Assembly: GCA_036362985.1 (NCBI GenBank)
Contig: JAYGXS010000005.1
Span: forward strand, 57,208,844 to 57,272,843
Origin: Ligula intestinalis
Taxonomy: Eukaryota > Platyhelminthes > Cestoda > Diphyllobothriidea > Diphyllobothriidae
Direction: 5' to 3'
DNA length: 64,000 bases
The notes under the pieces were generated by a model. That model ran no database searches, was not told where the DNA came from, and saw only the letters and a list, made by a program, of their open reading frames with translations. Below are positions 45,551 to 57,499 of the stretch, one piece after another (positions within the stretch are counted from its first letter, which is position 1; every line of letters begins with the position of its first letter). Position numbers and translations under genes: made by a program.

Positions 45551-45898
45551 AAAAACTCCCCATGTTGCAGCCAGTATTGGTTTGGTTTCAGGTTTTTTGT
45601 TTTGTCAATACTGGGCGAGATAGGGAGTTTGCTTCAAGTGAAAAAAACCTGCCTTGAAAGGTATGATACAAACGGAATAAATGTACAGTTTTAAGCTGAG
45701 TTGACTCATCAGCAGGAGAAATGTTTCATATCGTTTAAGGACATTAGTTCCAGACGGAGAGGGTTGGCACAAGAACACAGTGTTCTCAGTCTTCCTTCAA
45801 TGGTTGCCGGCAAAAGTTGCGCGCTATCGGCTGAAGGGTTAGCAGACTGCGGGCTGCTGCTTCAGCAGCATTATCTTCAGAATGAAGCCTGGCGGGGT

Positions 45899-47212
45899 TC
45901 AAAGTCCACAAACGCCATCAGAGTGAAAGAGAGATTCCACCGAGTCAGCACCAAAAATTCGTGAAAGTTGTCCTGAGTGTAGAAAACTAGTTATAGCTCT
46001 CATAAACATAGGGTAGTTTTGCTGGGTTTTAATACTTTTGGGCAGCTTATTCCAGATTGATATGGCATTTACTGAAAAGAATTGCCGGTACTTAACTGTA
46101 CGTGCCATAGGAAGAAATAAAAATACGTCTCGATGACTGGCGCGTCGAGAGTGCTCAAGCTGCCTTATTGTACTAAGGGGATTAAAGGTTTGACCATTCA
46201 AAAGTTGAAACAGTAAAAATAGACCCTTCTGCAATCGACGAAGCCACAGGGGATCCAGCTTTATAAGTTTGCACCTTTGTTGGTAGGTTAAGTTGCGGTG
46301 TTCTGTAGTGAAAACTCTTCTAGTGAAGAAGTGCTGCACCGATTCTATTTTCTTCCGTTCACTAGTGCGCAGAAGACTGAATAGAGGCGAGCAGTATTCA
46401 AGACTAGATCTCACGTACATATTATAGAGGCTAGTTCTAACCTTGATAGTCTTAAAATTTTTAAGGATAAATCCGGTGGTTCAGCGTGCTTTCGAGACTA
46501 TCAGGGCACAGTGCTCTGACAAATTGAGACTATTAGAGTAGGATATGCCCAAATCCTTGATAACTCCTGGGACATTTAATTCGTGGCCGTCAATGCTTAA
46601 TTCCGGTTGATGATCGTTGCCAACAACCATAACGGAACATTTGTGCCATGAAAGGGTGAGGCACCATGTGCAACACCACTGGGTGAAGGCCTGAAGATCC
46701 TTTTTTATCAGCTCGAGCACGATGTTGCGATCTGCCGGTTTATATCGATAAGCGACTTTTAAATCATCAGCGTACATGAAGGGTCTGCCATACTGAAAAC
46801 AATCTGAAACGTCGTTGACAAACAGGCAAAATAGGAGCGGACCCAGTACACTATCCTGTATAACTCCACTCCTCACATGCGTGGGGTTGGAGATAACATT
46901 GAAAATTTTTACTCGTTGTGTGCGAGCATCCAAATGGGAAGATATGAAGTTCAGAGGCTTTCTACCTATGCCAAATAAGGCCAGTTTCAGAAGGAGGAGG
47001 TTATGATCGACCCGATCAAAGGCCTTAGTAAAATCAAAATAGACGCTATAAGTGGCAAAACCGCTGTCTCTAGATTGCAGCATCATCTTTTCTTTGATTA
47101 AGGTCTCCAAGATCTTCGAGGCTGCGGGCAGTGTATTTATTGGCCTAAAGTTGTCGAATGACGTCGATCGGCCATGTTTGAGACTAGGCATTATGTGCGA
47201 CTCCTTCCACAA
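45899..47212 (-). pseudogene. LINE reverse transcriptase, 5'-truncated, third family
   Basis: The first frame (47,212-46,481) has FDNFRPINTLPAASKILETL, YFDFTKAFDRVDHNLLLLKL, SGVIQDSVLGPLLF (PQG changed to IQD) and FMYADDLKVAY. After a frameshift near 46,450 the second frame (46,420-45,899) has YVRSSLEYCSPLFSLL, KKIESVQHFFTRRVF, DPLWLRRLQKGLFLLFQLL and FFSVNAISIWNKLPKSI. The endonuclease is missing. It is unlike the CR1-like copies and may be a Jockey/Rex-type relative. Confidence 0.85.
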
Positions 47213-47289
47213 CGAAGGAAAGGTTTCGCTCTCAAGAGCAAGATTAAATATGCGCTCGTCCGCACCCTGTTTGTCTCCCTCGCATCTAC

Positions 47290-47964
47290 CTCCTCTCCCC
47301 TTCCCCTAGACTACTTCCACCAAACCTTGACCCTTCCCCCCTATTCTCACGACTCACTTGTATGAAAAGATGAGCACGTTTTAACTTGCACCCCGTTCAC
47401 GCATAAATATACTGACCCGACAGAAATTTATCGAAAGCCTACATACGCTTGCTAACTGCCCTTCTGATTTCTCTTAGGGGAATTTTCACAAATGTGGAAT
47501 ACAAATTTGTCGAACTCGATTCGACTTCTACAAACGAGACCTACTTCAAGCTCGGTTCGGCGGTTGAATAACCGGCGGACCTGCAAACTGAGTGGATTCA
47601 TCACCCTCACTTCGATGCGCGTAAGCAAGGAAGCAAGGCGCAGAGCACATCTAACTACTTCGGAAATGAACTACATACAAATCGATCAAATTTTGTACAT
47701 GAATATCCAGTTACTCTTCAGGGTTCCGGCTCATTTTTAAATCTGCCCCGGTCATTTTTCCAGTTCTCCACGGTCAGAATGCTATTCCGTCTGCCAACTG
47801 TGATCCGGACTGCACACACTTTTGATGAACAAAATGGGTTATTACTCGTGGTAGAAGAGTGAAAGAAGAATGCGCCGAAATATGGCCCATTCACGGTGCG
47901 CAATACATGTTTTCCTCGAGGTACATTGTACCTACTCTCTCCCTCAAGGGCAATGCTGGTAGTG
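47290..47964. repeat. Intergenic sequence with a weak repeat
   Basis: About 47,365-47,465 resembles 55,648-55,750 (GATGAGC, then TTATCGAAAGCCTACATACGC against TTATCGAAGGCTACGTATGC). No gene. Confidence 0.4.
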
Positions 47965-48570
47965 GATAGTTAAATGTCAAGATAAATGAGCCTCCTTCCA
48001 CTGTGCCGAGCGACCCCGCGCACTGCAGCGGTGCCAAAACCACAGACGCAGCAATAAAATACGCATTATCCGGCCAGCCATGCGGCCAAAAGGGACGTGC
48101 GAGGTGGAGCTTTGTTTCGCACCAGTGGGACTAGGTTAGACGGTCAAAATGGATACAAAGCCGTCCTGCCACAAGCGAGCAGACACGCGCACACCGGGTC
48201 CTGTGGGCAGCCGGCCGCGCCCGTACCAGCACGCGAGGACATCCGACTCCCAGTGTAGGCCGCCTCTGCGACCGTAGCCTCTCTGCCCCCCCCCCCCCCC
48301 CCGACAGCCCCTCTCCTGCCACTACGGGGAGAGCTTTCGCTGGTCGTCCAGCCGCGTCGCCCGCCCGCCCGCCCGCTCCCACTGCGACGACAGCTGCGGT
48401 CCCTTGCTGGGCGGTGGGGGGGGGGGGTGAGAGCTGGAGTTGACGGTGCCTCTGGCATCGGGCCCTGGCGCAGCGCCGTCCCTGATTGGTCGGCTCTCTA
48501 GTGAAGCCCGTGCGAACACCGTGACATACGCATGCATGCATGCAAAGTGGCTGCTCGTTCCCCGGCTTGG
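47965..48570 (-). repeat. GC-rich dispersed repeat (rep-F), minus copy
   Basis: Inverted partner of 42,595-43,130. It contains poly(C)/poly(G) runs (48,286-48,302, 48,416-48,427) and CCGCCCGCCCGCC-like sequence. Confidence 0.75.
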
Positions 48571-48716
48571 GAAGGCAGTCGATAGAGCGCCCCATCGGCG
48601 TCCTGCAACAACTGCGAATGCGTTAACTGCTAGAAATAGGGGTAGAGTCCTGTTCACTTTAACGGCACCCACAACGCGTTCGCCGGTCGTCCGGTTCCGC
48701 GGAAGGCCTCGTTTAG

Positions 48717-49221
48717 CGTCTGACCTCTCATTCAATGTTCATATTGATGGCCTCCTTATCAAAATCCGAAAACTTTTGCATAGTATCCGCCGTTTACCTT
48801 CATACTGCACACCGCAAACCCTAATCTGGCGATTCATAGATGCCTGCATTCTCTCCTTCATTCTGTACTGCTTTTCGGTTCTTTTGCCAGCTTTATTTAA
48901 AAGGACCTGCTGATTTTTAAACGTGTCCTCCGAATGCTCTCCTCACAGCTGCTGGTGTTTCCTATGTTTTTAGCTGATATTATAATACAGTGACGCTCTA
49001 AAACGGTCATAAAATTTGCTGATCGCATAATTCGTGAGGTTGCTCATCCACTTCACTCTGGGCTAATGGCTGCGAAGTCTTCCCATACTATGCACCGAAG
49101 TTTCCGGTATATATCTTGCCGTACATTGGTGTCTCAGCACTCTACACTCGCATTTTTAACACACTACCTCGCGTGTGAAGAAACGGAAATTGAGAAGTTG
49201 AAAGCCCACTTGTCTCCATAA
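48717..49221 (+). pseudogene. LINE RT C-terminal relic
   Basis: LSFNVHIDGLLIKIRKLLHSIRRLPSYCTPQ and a CILSFILYC segment are followed, after a frame change near 48,915, by LRMLSSQLLVFPMF. An in-frame stop and then KFADRIIREVAHPLHS, FRYISCRT and EETEIEKLKAHLSP complete it, with TAA at 49,219-49,221. The pattern is that of the C-terminal domain after the RT in LINEs. It begins about 150 bp after the GC-rich repeat. Confidence 0.65.
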
Positions 49222-49388
49222 CAGATGTGAATGTTGCGCAACCCTTTAAACTTTTAGTATTCTACTGCCTTTACCTTACCTTATCCCTTTCTCTCCTTGA
49301 ATGGAGCTGATTTTTGCTGCAAAATTTTGGATAGTACCTCCAAAATAAAGCATATTACTCTCCTCTATCACAATGATTTCGATGTGCA

Positions 49389-49480
49389 CGACCACCACCA
49401 CCACGATATCTACCAAGACTAATACCAAACGTAGAGTATCACCTAAACGCTACCACCACCACCACCAATACCACCACCCG
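49389..49480. repeat. Interrupted (CCA)n microsatellites
   Basis: Two ACC/CCA clusters near 49,389-49,405 and 49,451-49,480. Confidence 0.8.
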
Positions 49481-50379
49481 ACGAGTGTCCAAACAATATG
49501 ATTCGGGCCGCCAGGCCCGCATTTCCGGACACTGAACGTAGCAATTGTTGATACTTGAGCGCCACTAGCTCTCTTGGGGCACTGGTTTTCCTCGTACTTC
49601 GTAAGCCAAACTGCTTTCATCATTCTACTTATGTTATCCACGCGAAAATCAGGGGTTCCTTCATATTTACTGGCGCCCTTTTATCAGAAATGACCCCTCC
49701 CATTTCTGCTCAGCTGGACGTCAACTAGATGCAGATTGGGAAACCACAGCCCTTTTTCGACGAAAACAACAATTTGACGATTGGGAGGTCTTCAGGTATA
49801 CCGCTGCGATGAGGCCATTTTTGGATTTTTATATTTAACCATCCTCCCGAAAAGCCATGAAGCATAGAGCTGACGACTCTTTGTGTGAATGATGAATCGG
49901 GTTCTGGCCTTCACTTTTTGGACAGTTATTTTGAACAGTTAATTGTATCAATTGCATCAAAAAAGACAAATCTGTAAGAATCAGTCGCCCGCCAAGCTGC
50001 CACCGCGCTCATGCCAATTTGCGGCTTCGAGATCACGACTTCAACGGATGAATTCATACGATGTGAGAGGATAGCAATCATTCCTCTAAACCAGAAAAAG
50101 TGAATTACCGTCCAAGACTTTAGTTGCCCCACAATGCCCAATTTACTATCATGCAGTGAATTATTTCATCGATTGGCTGAGGTTGGACATTCAGAGGTTC
50201 CAAGAAAAAAACGGTCTAAAATTCCAGTACCAGTGTTCCTCGTTAACCCCTTAAAGCATGCTCTTCTTGTGCGAGCAAAAACTAAAACCCATGGTCCTCA
50301 TTTCCTCCAAATCCCATCTCGGCGGGCTTTCGAAATATGCGCTCCATACTGTATGTGAACAGTTTCTTATATGTAAATC
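49481..50379. other. Intergenic sequence, nothing recognised
   Basis: Only short frames without family resemblance. Confidence 0.4.
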
Positions 50380-50450
50380 GTTTGAATTATTTGTTGTACA
50401 TTTTCTCAGGTCTGAAGACGATCGAGGGACCCTGTCTCTAAAGTTTCAAC
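50380..50450 (+). repeat. Decayed PLE tail
   Basis: GTCTGAAGACGATCGAGGGACCC and CTCTAAAGTTTC parallel the hammerhead-like tail at 60,115-60,155 (GTCTGACGACGACCTAGGGA, then GTCGAAAATTT). The core is broken by an insertion and by loss of GAAA. Confidence 0.45.
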
Positions 50451-52329
50451 CTTTTCTCTTCTTGAAAGAATCCAGACCTGAAGAACGCAGCTGCTACGGT
50501 TTTACTTATAAACTTAACCTCCTGGCGACACAGTCGATAGATCAGGCGTGACCAGACCCTTGAGCACTTGAAGCAGGCTCACTGTCATGTGACCAACGAG
50601 GTAACTTATTTGGACTCACATGGAGAACTTGGACTTTCACGTCCAATTGGCATTTATCGGCATACTTTTATTGTAGGACGAAAAAATGGTTTTCAAGCAC
50701 GTGTAAATGTTTTGGTTAGCAACAAGTACATTAAAATGTGGCTGAAGAGCCCTTTACTATGCATCCGATGGGTTAAAGTTAATAAGGGTTAATAATGAAA
50801 GCCATTGCCAGTCCGGGTTTATTGTGACCAGGGTAAATATTAGACGCCAAGTGGACGATATCGTTTATTCGGTACAAAAGAAATTGAGAATAGGTAGGAG
50901 AAAGTTGAAGCCCAGACGAGTGCAGCCCGGCCGCTAGGGTGCCGAGTCCGAACTAAAGACAGCACAGGAATCATCACAAGCGTCTAGAGCGGTCTATGCT
51001 TGAGCCGGCCTCGATTGGTGATTGGCCAGACCGGGGAGGCACGGTACGCACGTTAGCCATCGGGATGGATCGAGCATTAACGTAATTAGCGGTATCTGTG
51101 ATTAGCTGTCCCAGAGACGAGCTGAGGCTGGCTCTCATGTGACCTCACACCAACGTGACGCGGGAGATGGAATGCACTAAAGGGTCACTTATTATTGAGC
51201 TCCGTTGAAATCGGTAGCTCCGATGCGAAATTAGCTAGTCCAAGGCTTGTCTACTGAGTTGATGCGCCTTATAGTGAACAAGTCTATATTGGATCGGAAT
51301 TCGCGGTTCAAGAAGGGACTTATCTGACAATTTTGTCCTTTACCTTATTGCTATTTTATAGCAGGACGTGTAAAATAACTAGTTCTTGTGCCTGATACTA
51401 AATAGTTACGTGAATTGCTTGCGTGTCAGGAAACGTCCGATCTCACATAAGCCCAGCCTTCCATCCTTGAATAAAAACAAAGCTGAACTGAAGTCTGTAT
51501 TAGAAAGAGGCATTCTAATCCTTGCACTGATAAATCAAACAGAAGTTATGCCAAGTGTATGCCGAAATACCCTCCCTAATGTCAATCAAGACACATCATG
51601 AATTAGGTCATCGACTGTACATTAGGAAGTGGGAGAAATGCACGAAATTAATTTGACCCAGTTGTGAAAAATTTGGCGACCCTCAGTTGTTGTGATTGGT
51701 GTTTTGTTAGATCACATTCTGTTCGCTTGCCAACTGGGCTTCCGATGATAGCGAACACTGCGTAAGGGGACACGTGCCCCATATAGTTCGAATATAGTTT
51801 TTAGGGTAGTTACACGCCAGCGTAGATGCCTAATCTGCCTGCTGAGTTCCATTATCTTAACAGACAGTTATTCATGCCCTGTGTCGGGATCATGACATCC
51901 TTCGATTTATTTTGCCTCCATACGATCCTAGTGATAAATCGTGTGTTCTAAAGCTTAGCTAAGTCTTCGTCAATAATGCTTGCCAATGCTCTTTATTATT
52001 CGTTCTGTCACCTATAAATGCTGTTGTTGCAATCTGTCGTCGCATAGTTAGTGAATGTGCGACTGCCAGTAGAAAAAAGGCTGAGTTAGCTGTTATACAT
52101 AAGTATGTATGCACTGGACACATGGTACAAATTCCCCTCGGAAAGAAGGCAATTTTTACTACCTCATAAAAGGACATCCGCAAGATTCTAAAATCAGGGC
52201 ATGCAAGTAAGGAAATCGTCAATAGCAAGAGTGGACTGTCAATGCACCGGTCTCACTCTCTGTTTCGCTCACCCCCCGGACCAGGTGTCAACATACAGTC
52301 AAGAAGACCAGAAGTGGAACGGGGGTCAC
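50451..52329. other. Intergenic sequence
   Basis: A GACCCAGTTGTGAAAAA match to 30,098-30,115 occurs at about 51,657. No gene recognised. Confidence 0.4.
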
Positions 52330-52585
52330 TAGTTGATCAACAGGCAAACCATAAACAGCTCTGAGGAATGTGTGTGTGTGTGGACAATATTTAATGAGCG
52401 ACGGGTGCAGTGCACAGGTAGTCGTGAGTTATTTTGTTGGGTATGGCGAAAAGATACGTACTTTGTGCTACGAAGATACTTCAATGGACCTTTATTTTGA
52501 GATTCGAATCCACGCCAGCAGGAGGTAGAATTTGGTACAGCCAACACCCTCTAGCCGATTGAGCTACGAGGCCCCAGCTGGGGGC
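52330..52585 (-). repeat. tRNA-derived SINE of a second type
   Basis: The minus strand reads GGCCTCGTAGCTCAATCGGC (A box, near 52,575) and GCGTGGATTCGAATC (B box, near 52,505), about 55 nt apart, then a non-tRNA body with (GT)n near 52,370. The acceptor ends do not pair as in a working tRNA. Confidence 0.65.
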
Positions 52586-52649
52586 CATGAGTTTAGCCAC
52601 ACTTGCTTATCACCTGGTGGATTCTAGATTGGTTGCTTAATAAAATGCT

Positions 52650-53640
52650 GTTGAGACAGTCAGCTTACTCAAATTCGAAAATTTCAGAATTCTGTGATAT
52701 GAACTATAATTTATCTTCCGCTCACCGGAATAAATTTGGAGATTTGCCGACGGTTCAGAAAAGTCACCAGCACGAAACAAATACTCCACTTCAACAGCAA
52801 TCACCCTCCGTCTCACAAACGTAGCTGTGCCCGTACTCTTTTCCAAAGAGTTGATACACATTGCAGCACAAAAGCTGAAAAAGAGTGGAACAACAAAACC
52901 TGCGTGACCTCTTTCGAACTACTTGGTACATAAATTATTTAATCAACCAAAGCAAGCGCTGAGTGAACAGACAACAGGCAGCAAATCCGCAACCCGAAGT
53001 CTGGAGGGCCATTCCCTACATAAAAGGAGTCTCCGAAGCAGTCTCTTGACTGTTACAACCCGCTGGAGTAGGCATAGCCCATCGACCTCAGGTGCCGAGT
53101 GATGCAACCTAAAGACAAACTGCTTCCTACTGAAACCTCCGCAGTTGTCTACAGAATGCGTTGCAACGATGAAGACTGCAAGTACGTTGGAGAAACAGGA
53201 TGCAAATTGCAGACCCACCAAGAAGAACACAAAGCGGCAGCCCGGGGACTAGACCTTAACTCGCAGCTTGCCACACATATCGGAGAGACCGGCCATGACT
53301 TGGGTATTCAAGGAACGACCATCGTAGGCTGAGGAGCCTCGAAAGCTGAAAGATTGACGTTTGAGGCATGGCACTCAGACACTTATTCTGCCAACAGGCA
53401 TCTGGACCTCCCTGCAGCCTCCAAAGTCTTGCACCATTACGTAAGTAAAGGACAACGCACGCTTAATCAGAACTCAGGATTTGCAGACGAAGACGGCCCA
53501 GTGACGAAACCACCGGAAGACGGAGCAGGATTGCCAGCATCCGCTATCGTGAGAACAGAACAGACCACCAATTGCCGTTAAGCCAAGCCAAAATCAAAAC
53601 GCAAGGCCAGATTGTGAACGGAGGAAAATCGATCAGCCCA
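52650..53640 (+). pseudogene. PLE GIY-YIG endonuclease relic
   Basis: KQILHFNSNHPPSHKRSC precedes TLFQRVDTHCS, then a broken linker. The endonuclease from 53,100 has MQPKDKLLPTETSAVVYRMRC, CKYVGETGCKLQT, EEHKAAARG and LATHIGETGHD, with a stop at 53,333. FEAWHSDTYSANRHLDL follows in a neighbouring frame. It is related to the PLE at 11,545-12,240. Confidence 0.8.
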
Positions 53641-53984
53641 AGGCCAACACTTACAGCCGCAACTTTAGACTGCTGATCGATAACAGTCAGTATTCGCTTT
53701 GACGAAGGACAGCAGGCCAAGCTGTCCGAAAAGTCGGCAAATCTCCTAATTTATTCCAGTGAACAGAAAATGAATTATAAGTCAACTTACTGCATCATAA
53801 TTGTTAAAGTTCATAAGTTGCAGTAGGGTAATTGGAACCAGATGTGATTAAACTCACAGCTAGCGTGTGGGGCCTACAAGCTTAGTTAGCCAGAGCGCTG
53901 GCTGTCATAGAGCCGTTCGCTTACTAACGTGTCTGAAATCTCACAGATGCCGCCCAGTTTTTCACAACTAAGTAAAATTACCAA

Positions 53985-54375
53985 TAGAGGAGAATATGCG
54001 AGTTCCAGGAAGCAGTTCAGAAGAAGAAGCGATTACAGGAAAAAGAGTTTTATTTTCCTGAGGTTTCGGATTCTGTCGAGAATCCTTAATTATAGTTAAT
54101 CGTAGGAAAGCCGGAAACATGCGCAGATAAAGGTGATACATGCACAAGTGCACGGTATTTATAGTTCGTACCGGTCATCCGCATGTGTTCTATGATTGTC
54201 AGTTCCCGCATGCGGATGACCGCTACGAACTATAGATACCCTGCACTTATGCATGTATCACGTTTAGCTGCGCATGTTTCCGGCTTTCCTACGATTAACT
54301 ATAATTAAGGATTCTCAACAGAATCCGAAACGTCAGGAAAATGAAACTCTTTTTCCAGTGATCGCATCTTCTCCT
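53985..54375. repeat. Large inverted repeat of two PLE tails with no body
   Basis: A minus-strand tail (about 54,190-53,985) and a + tail (about 54,195-54,375) share about 180 bp: ATGCGCAGATAAAGGTGATACATG/CATGTATCACGTTTAGCTGCGCAT, the ATTAACTATAATTAAGGATTC block and the AATCCGAAACGTCAGGAAAAT core. The helix II hairpin (GGATTC with GAATCC) and GAAAC survive in the + arm, but CUGANGA does not. Confidence 0.8.
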
Positions 54376-55189
54376 TCAAGTAAAATTAACTATTCACATC
54401 TGTCAATAGCCTCCTACTTACTAGGGATAAGGCAGGTAGGGTCTCTCGGTTCCATTTATCGATGAAAGCCAGTGCCGAACGAACTGCGCAGCGATACAGT
54501 CCACGGTGTCTTCAGAGCGAATCCGAAACGACAGCTTTTTGAAAGCATTCCTTTCGTGAAGACGAATCGCGACCGACCGAGGTAGTGCGCATACGCCCAC
54601 CGCCGCCGGCTGTCTGCTGCGTGCGCATGTCTACCGCTGCCGCTGTCCCGTTCAGGCGACGGCGGAGTCTCTCGACCCTGATTCAGGACAATTGGAACCG
54701 TAATTAACAAGCCGAGGCCTTAATTTATTGGGTTATAATCTAATAAAATTGGCTAGACATGGATTTATGTAGTAGCATACCAGTAGAATTCTGCTTAATG
54801 AATTTCGTTTTCAACAGTTGCGCTTGAAGCAATCTGCCCTTTCAACGACTTGAAACACGTTCGTCAGGAGAAATAGAGAGAGAGAGAGAGCGAGGGATAA
54901 TAAAATAGCGGTGAATGGTAAGAAAAATCCCACGCAAATGCAGTGTTTTTCTGTGCCCCAATAAAGCAAGTTGTTCACTGTAGTCCAGGCATTAAAGTGA
55001 CTGGTGGAATCATAATTAATTTAGAACCCTATTAACGGGAAACTGCAGTTGGGATCATAATTTCATTATGATAATAAGCCGACCAGAGGATGGTGTCGTC
55101 TAAATTGATCCAACGCCATTAAGACCGCAAGTAACCATACATGAACCTCGTGCAAGTTCCAAACTTGGCATGGCCAGCGGTTATATAAC
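54376..55189. other. Intergenic sequence
   Basis: A GA-rich microsatellite lies near 54,867-54,890. No gene recognised. Confidence 0.4.
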
Positions 55190-55335
55190 TGATGTTATAA
55201 CTTACCATAATAACTGCATAGGTACTAGCTAAAAGGCCCAGACACGTGTTTTGCCGGTATTCTGCCGCTGCTTGANNNNNNNNNNCAGCTGCGAGGGGTC
55301 CGGCTTATCAGTGGGCCACCCAGCTTTCCCTTTCT
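55190..55335 (+). repeat. Third rep-D copy with a 10-N gap
   Basis: CTAAAAGGCCCAGACACGTG and GAGGGGTCCGGCTTATCAGTGG match the copies at 22,590 and 22,945. Ns at 55,276-55,285. Confidence 0.65.
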
Positions 55336-55371
55336 GCTTTCTGGTTGATGTACCACTTTTGAAAGTTCCGC

Positions 55372-55547
55372 TTTTTAATCTCCTGAGAAATTAATTTCTG
55401 CTCGCGATATATATATCAGTGTATAGGCGTAGACCGAAATTTTAAGCGTACATTTGGTTTGAAACCCGTCAACACTTGCAATTTCGCTCTATGCCTATAC
55501 ACTGATCTACACGGCGAACAGAAATTAATTTCTCAGGAGATTAAAAA
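55372..55547. repeat. Palindromic element, arms of about 55-70 bp
   Basis: The outer 29 bp of each arm (through CTCCTGAGAAATTAATTTCTG) are identical, then a diverged stretch, then a 13-bp match (TCAGTGTATAGGC) and a weaker extension. The spacer is about 40 bp. Non-coding; a small MITE would fit. Confidence 0.7.
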
Positions 55548-57499
55548 GGTTACATAACTGCCTGCATCCTTCCACACCTTCCACACCAGCCGAATACTAT
55601 CAACCGCCACCCCCCTGCCTTATTCTCATCACTAATGTTTCTGCAATGATGAGCGAAATTGCCCGCATGTTAACTTTTACCCATCCACCGGATAAAAACA
55701 ATCACCCGAGGAGAAGTTATCGAAGGCTACGTATGCTCGCCAAATACTCTTCATACATGACTTGTCAAAGGTTGTTTGCGGCGACAGCAGAAAGTTCCCC
55801 AAATGATAACTCAGGGAAGGCGGAATAAACGGGAACAGCTTTACTGCAGGAGAATGAACTGTACAAAGGCTGCATCACGCGCCAGTTGCCAGCTATGTCT
55901 GCACGCCAGGGGTGTTCGTGAAGCTGAGAGTTTTTGTGAGGCTCTGACTGCGGGATGAATGCGCTGCCGTTTGTAGCCAATCGAATGAAGCGGGAGCATC
56001 GATTAACTTCGAGCGTACGCGCGGCTAGTCGACAACGAGCGTGTGAAAAGACAAGAGCGCGCCGCGTGCGAGGTTTAGTGAACGAAGACAGCAGAGCTGG
56101 GCGCGCGGACTCGCACACAGACATGAGTGCCCTACGCTAGTCGTAAGACAGGTTCGACAACGCACATTCGCAAAACATGATGACAGATGGGAGGCAATCG
56201 CCGACAAGGTTCTGACAGAGATGTTCAACAGCCCGTCGTAAGGACGAATACTTAAACATTACATTTGACTTTCGGGCGCACAAGGAAGCTTTTTTTACAG
56301 TTGCAATCGAACGGTCACTCAAACCAAAAATTGTACTCAAAAAGAGCACAACGACTGCTTCGCATGGCTTACAAATTTGACCATCATAACACAGTCGACA
56401 GAGTAACCTCTCCGACTTTCCTAGGTCAGTATTTAACTCCTATTCGAAGACATAGGCTCACTGAAGGCGTACGATTTTAATTTTTTGTACCCTGTGCCGA
56501 GTTAATTATTTGTGCTATAAAGTCTTTAAACCACTTCAAGCAGATTTTGGGTTTTAACTGACAAATTCAGACATGAGGACTTCGGTCGGGATTCATCGTA
56601 GAGTCGTCCAGTGGCAGCTGTCTCCTAGTCTGAGTATCTGACGGCAGTCGTGGTCAAAGGTTTGATGCTTGATTAATGAAAAGTAAATGGGTGCTTAATT
56701 GCGTGATAAATGAACAGTAGGAAATGCATTAAAATCGCTTGTAATTGTTTGAATGAATTAGGTGAAATGGCTGCAACAGGACAAGCAAGACCAATAAAAC
56801 AAAAGGAACAACTCTTATTGGTTACCAAATAGAGCCTATATTCTAATAGTTTTCTAAAAATTTCCATCTGTCTGTCTGCCAGAAACCGAACTCATCCGCA
56901 CATGATCGATTCCTCAAAACGTTGTTTTCCACCAGTGCTGGCTGAAAAAACTGAATATAATTTCTGTGTTACCAAAATTTAAACTCGTGCAAAAATCCCA
57001 CAAAGAATCCCGAAGCTATTATGCATCAAAGCGCTTTGCAAATCTGGTAAGAGAGTCAGGTTTCCTGTCAATTATAAAATATTGCTGATCAAAGTGTGCA
57101 TATAGCCTAATAAAGTGCCTCGTACCTAGCGGAATAGTGACTCCTAACGGAGGAAGGCGTCAGCTGGAAGAGATGAGCCCATTCGATATAAGTATTAAAG
57201 AGCTGAAAAGTTCAGACTTTTCGTTGCTTATATATACCTTTCCTAGGCGACTCATCCTTTGGAAGACTGGATTCCCAGGTGGCCGTCAGACTCAAAAAAC
57301 TGTGAAACAAGCAATTAACATTTCAAAAGTTCTGGTACAGTTTTGTAGTCATCTACTGTGAGCGCTAATTGACAGCTCAAATATTCGTCCCTCAGTTGCA
57401 GACAAAATTAGTAGTTGCGATAGCGCAATGGCTAATTGGCAAATGTAATTTGTGTTGGTCCGTGGTTAGTCCGGGTCATTGAATGGCATCGACACCTGA
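55548..57499. other. Intergenic sequence, no gene recognised
   Basis: Frames at 55,765-56,349 lie in a moderately GC-rich stretch but show no recognisable family. Confidence 0.4.

Noticed and set aside
45690..45740. CTGATGAGTCAACTCAG on the minus strand as another hammerhead
   Set aside because: A CUGAUGA and small stem are present, but there is no GAAA or cleavage triplet at the right distance.
48131..48735. GC-rich overlapping frames that might be a gene
   Set aside because: The inverted copy at 42,595-43,130 does not preserve any frame, so the conservation is of the DNA repeat.
53870..53950. Possible tRNA gene (AGCTTAGTTAGCCAGAGCG)
   Set aside because: Only an A-box-like stretch is present; no B box or acceptor pairing.
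57415..57480. tRNA-like TAGCGCAATGGCTAATTGG
   Set aside because: No B box and no cloverleaf; too weak to call.
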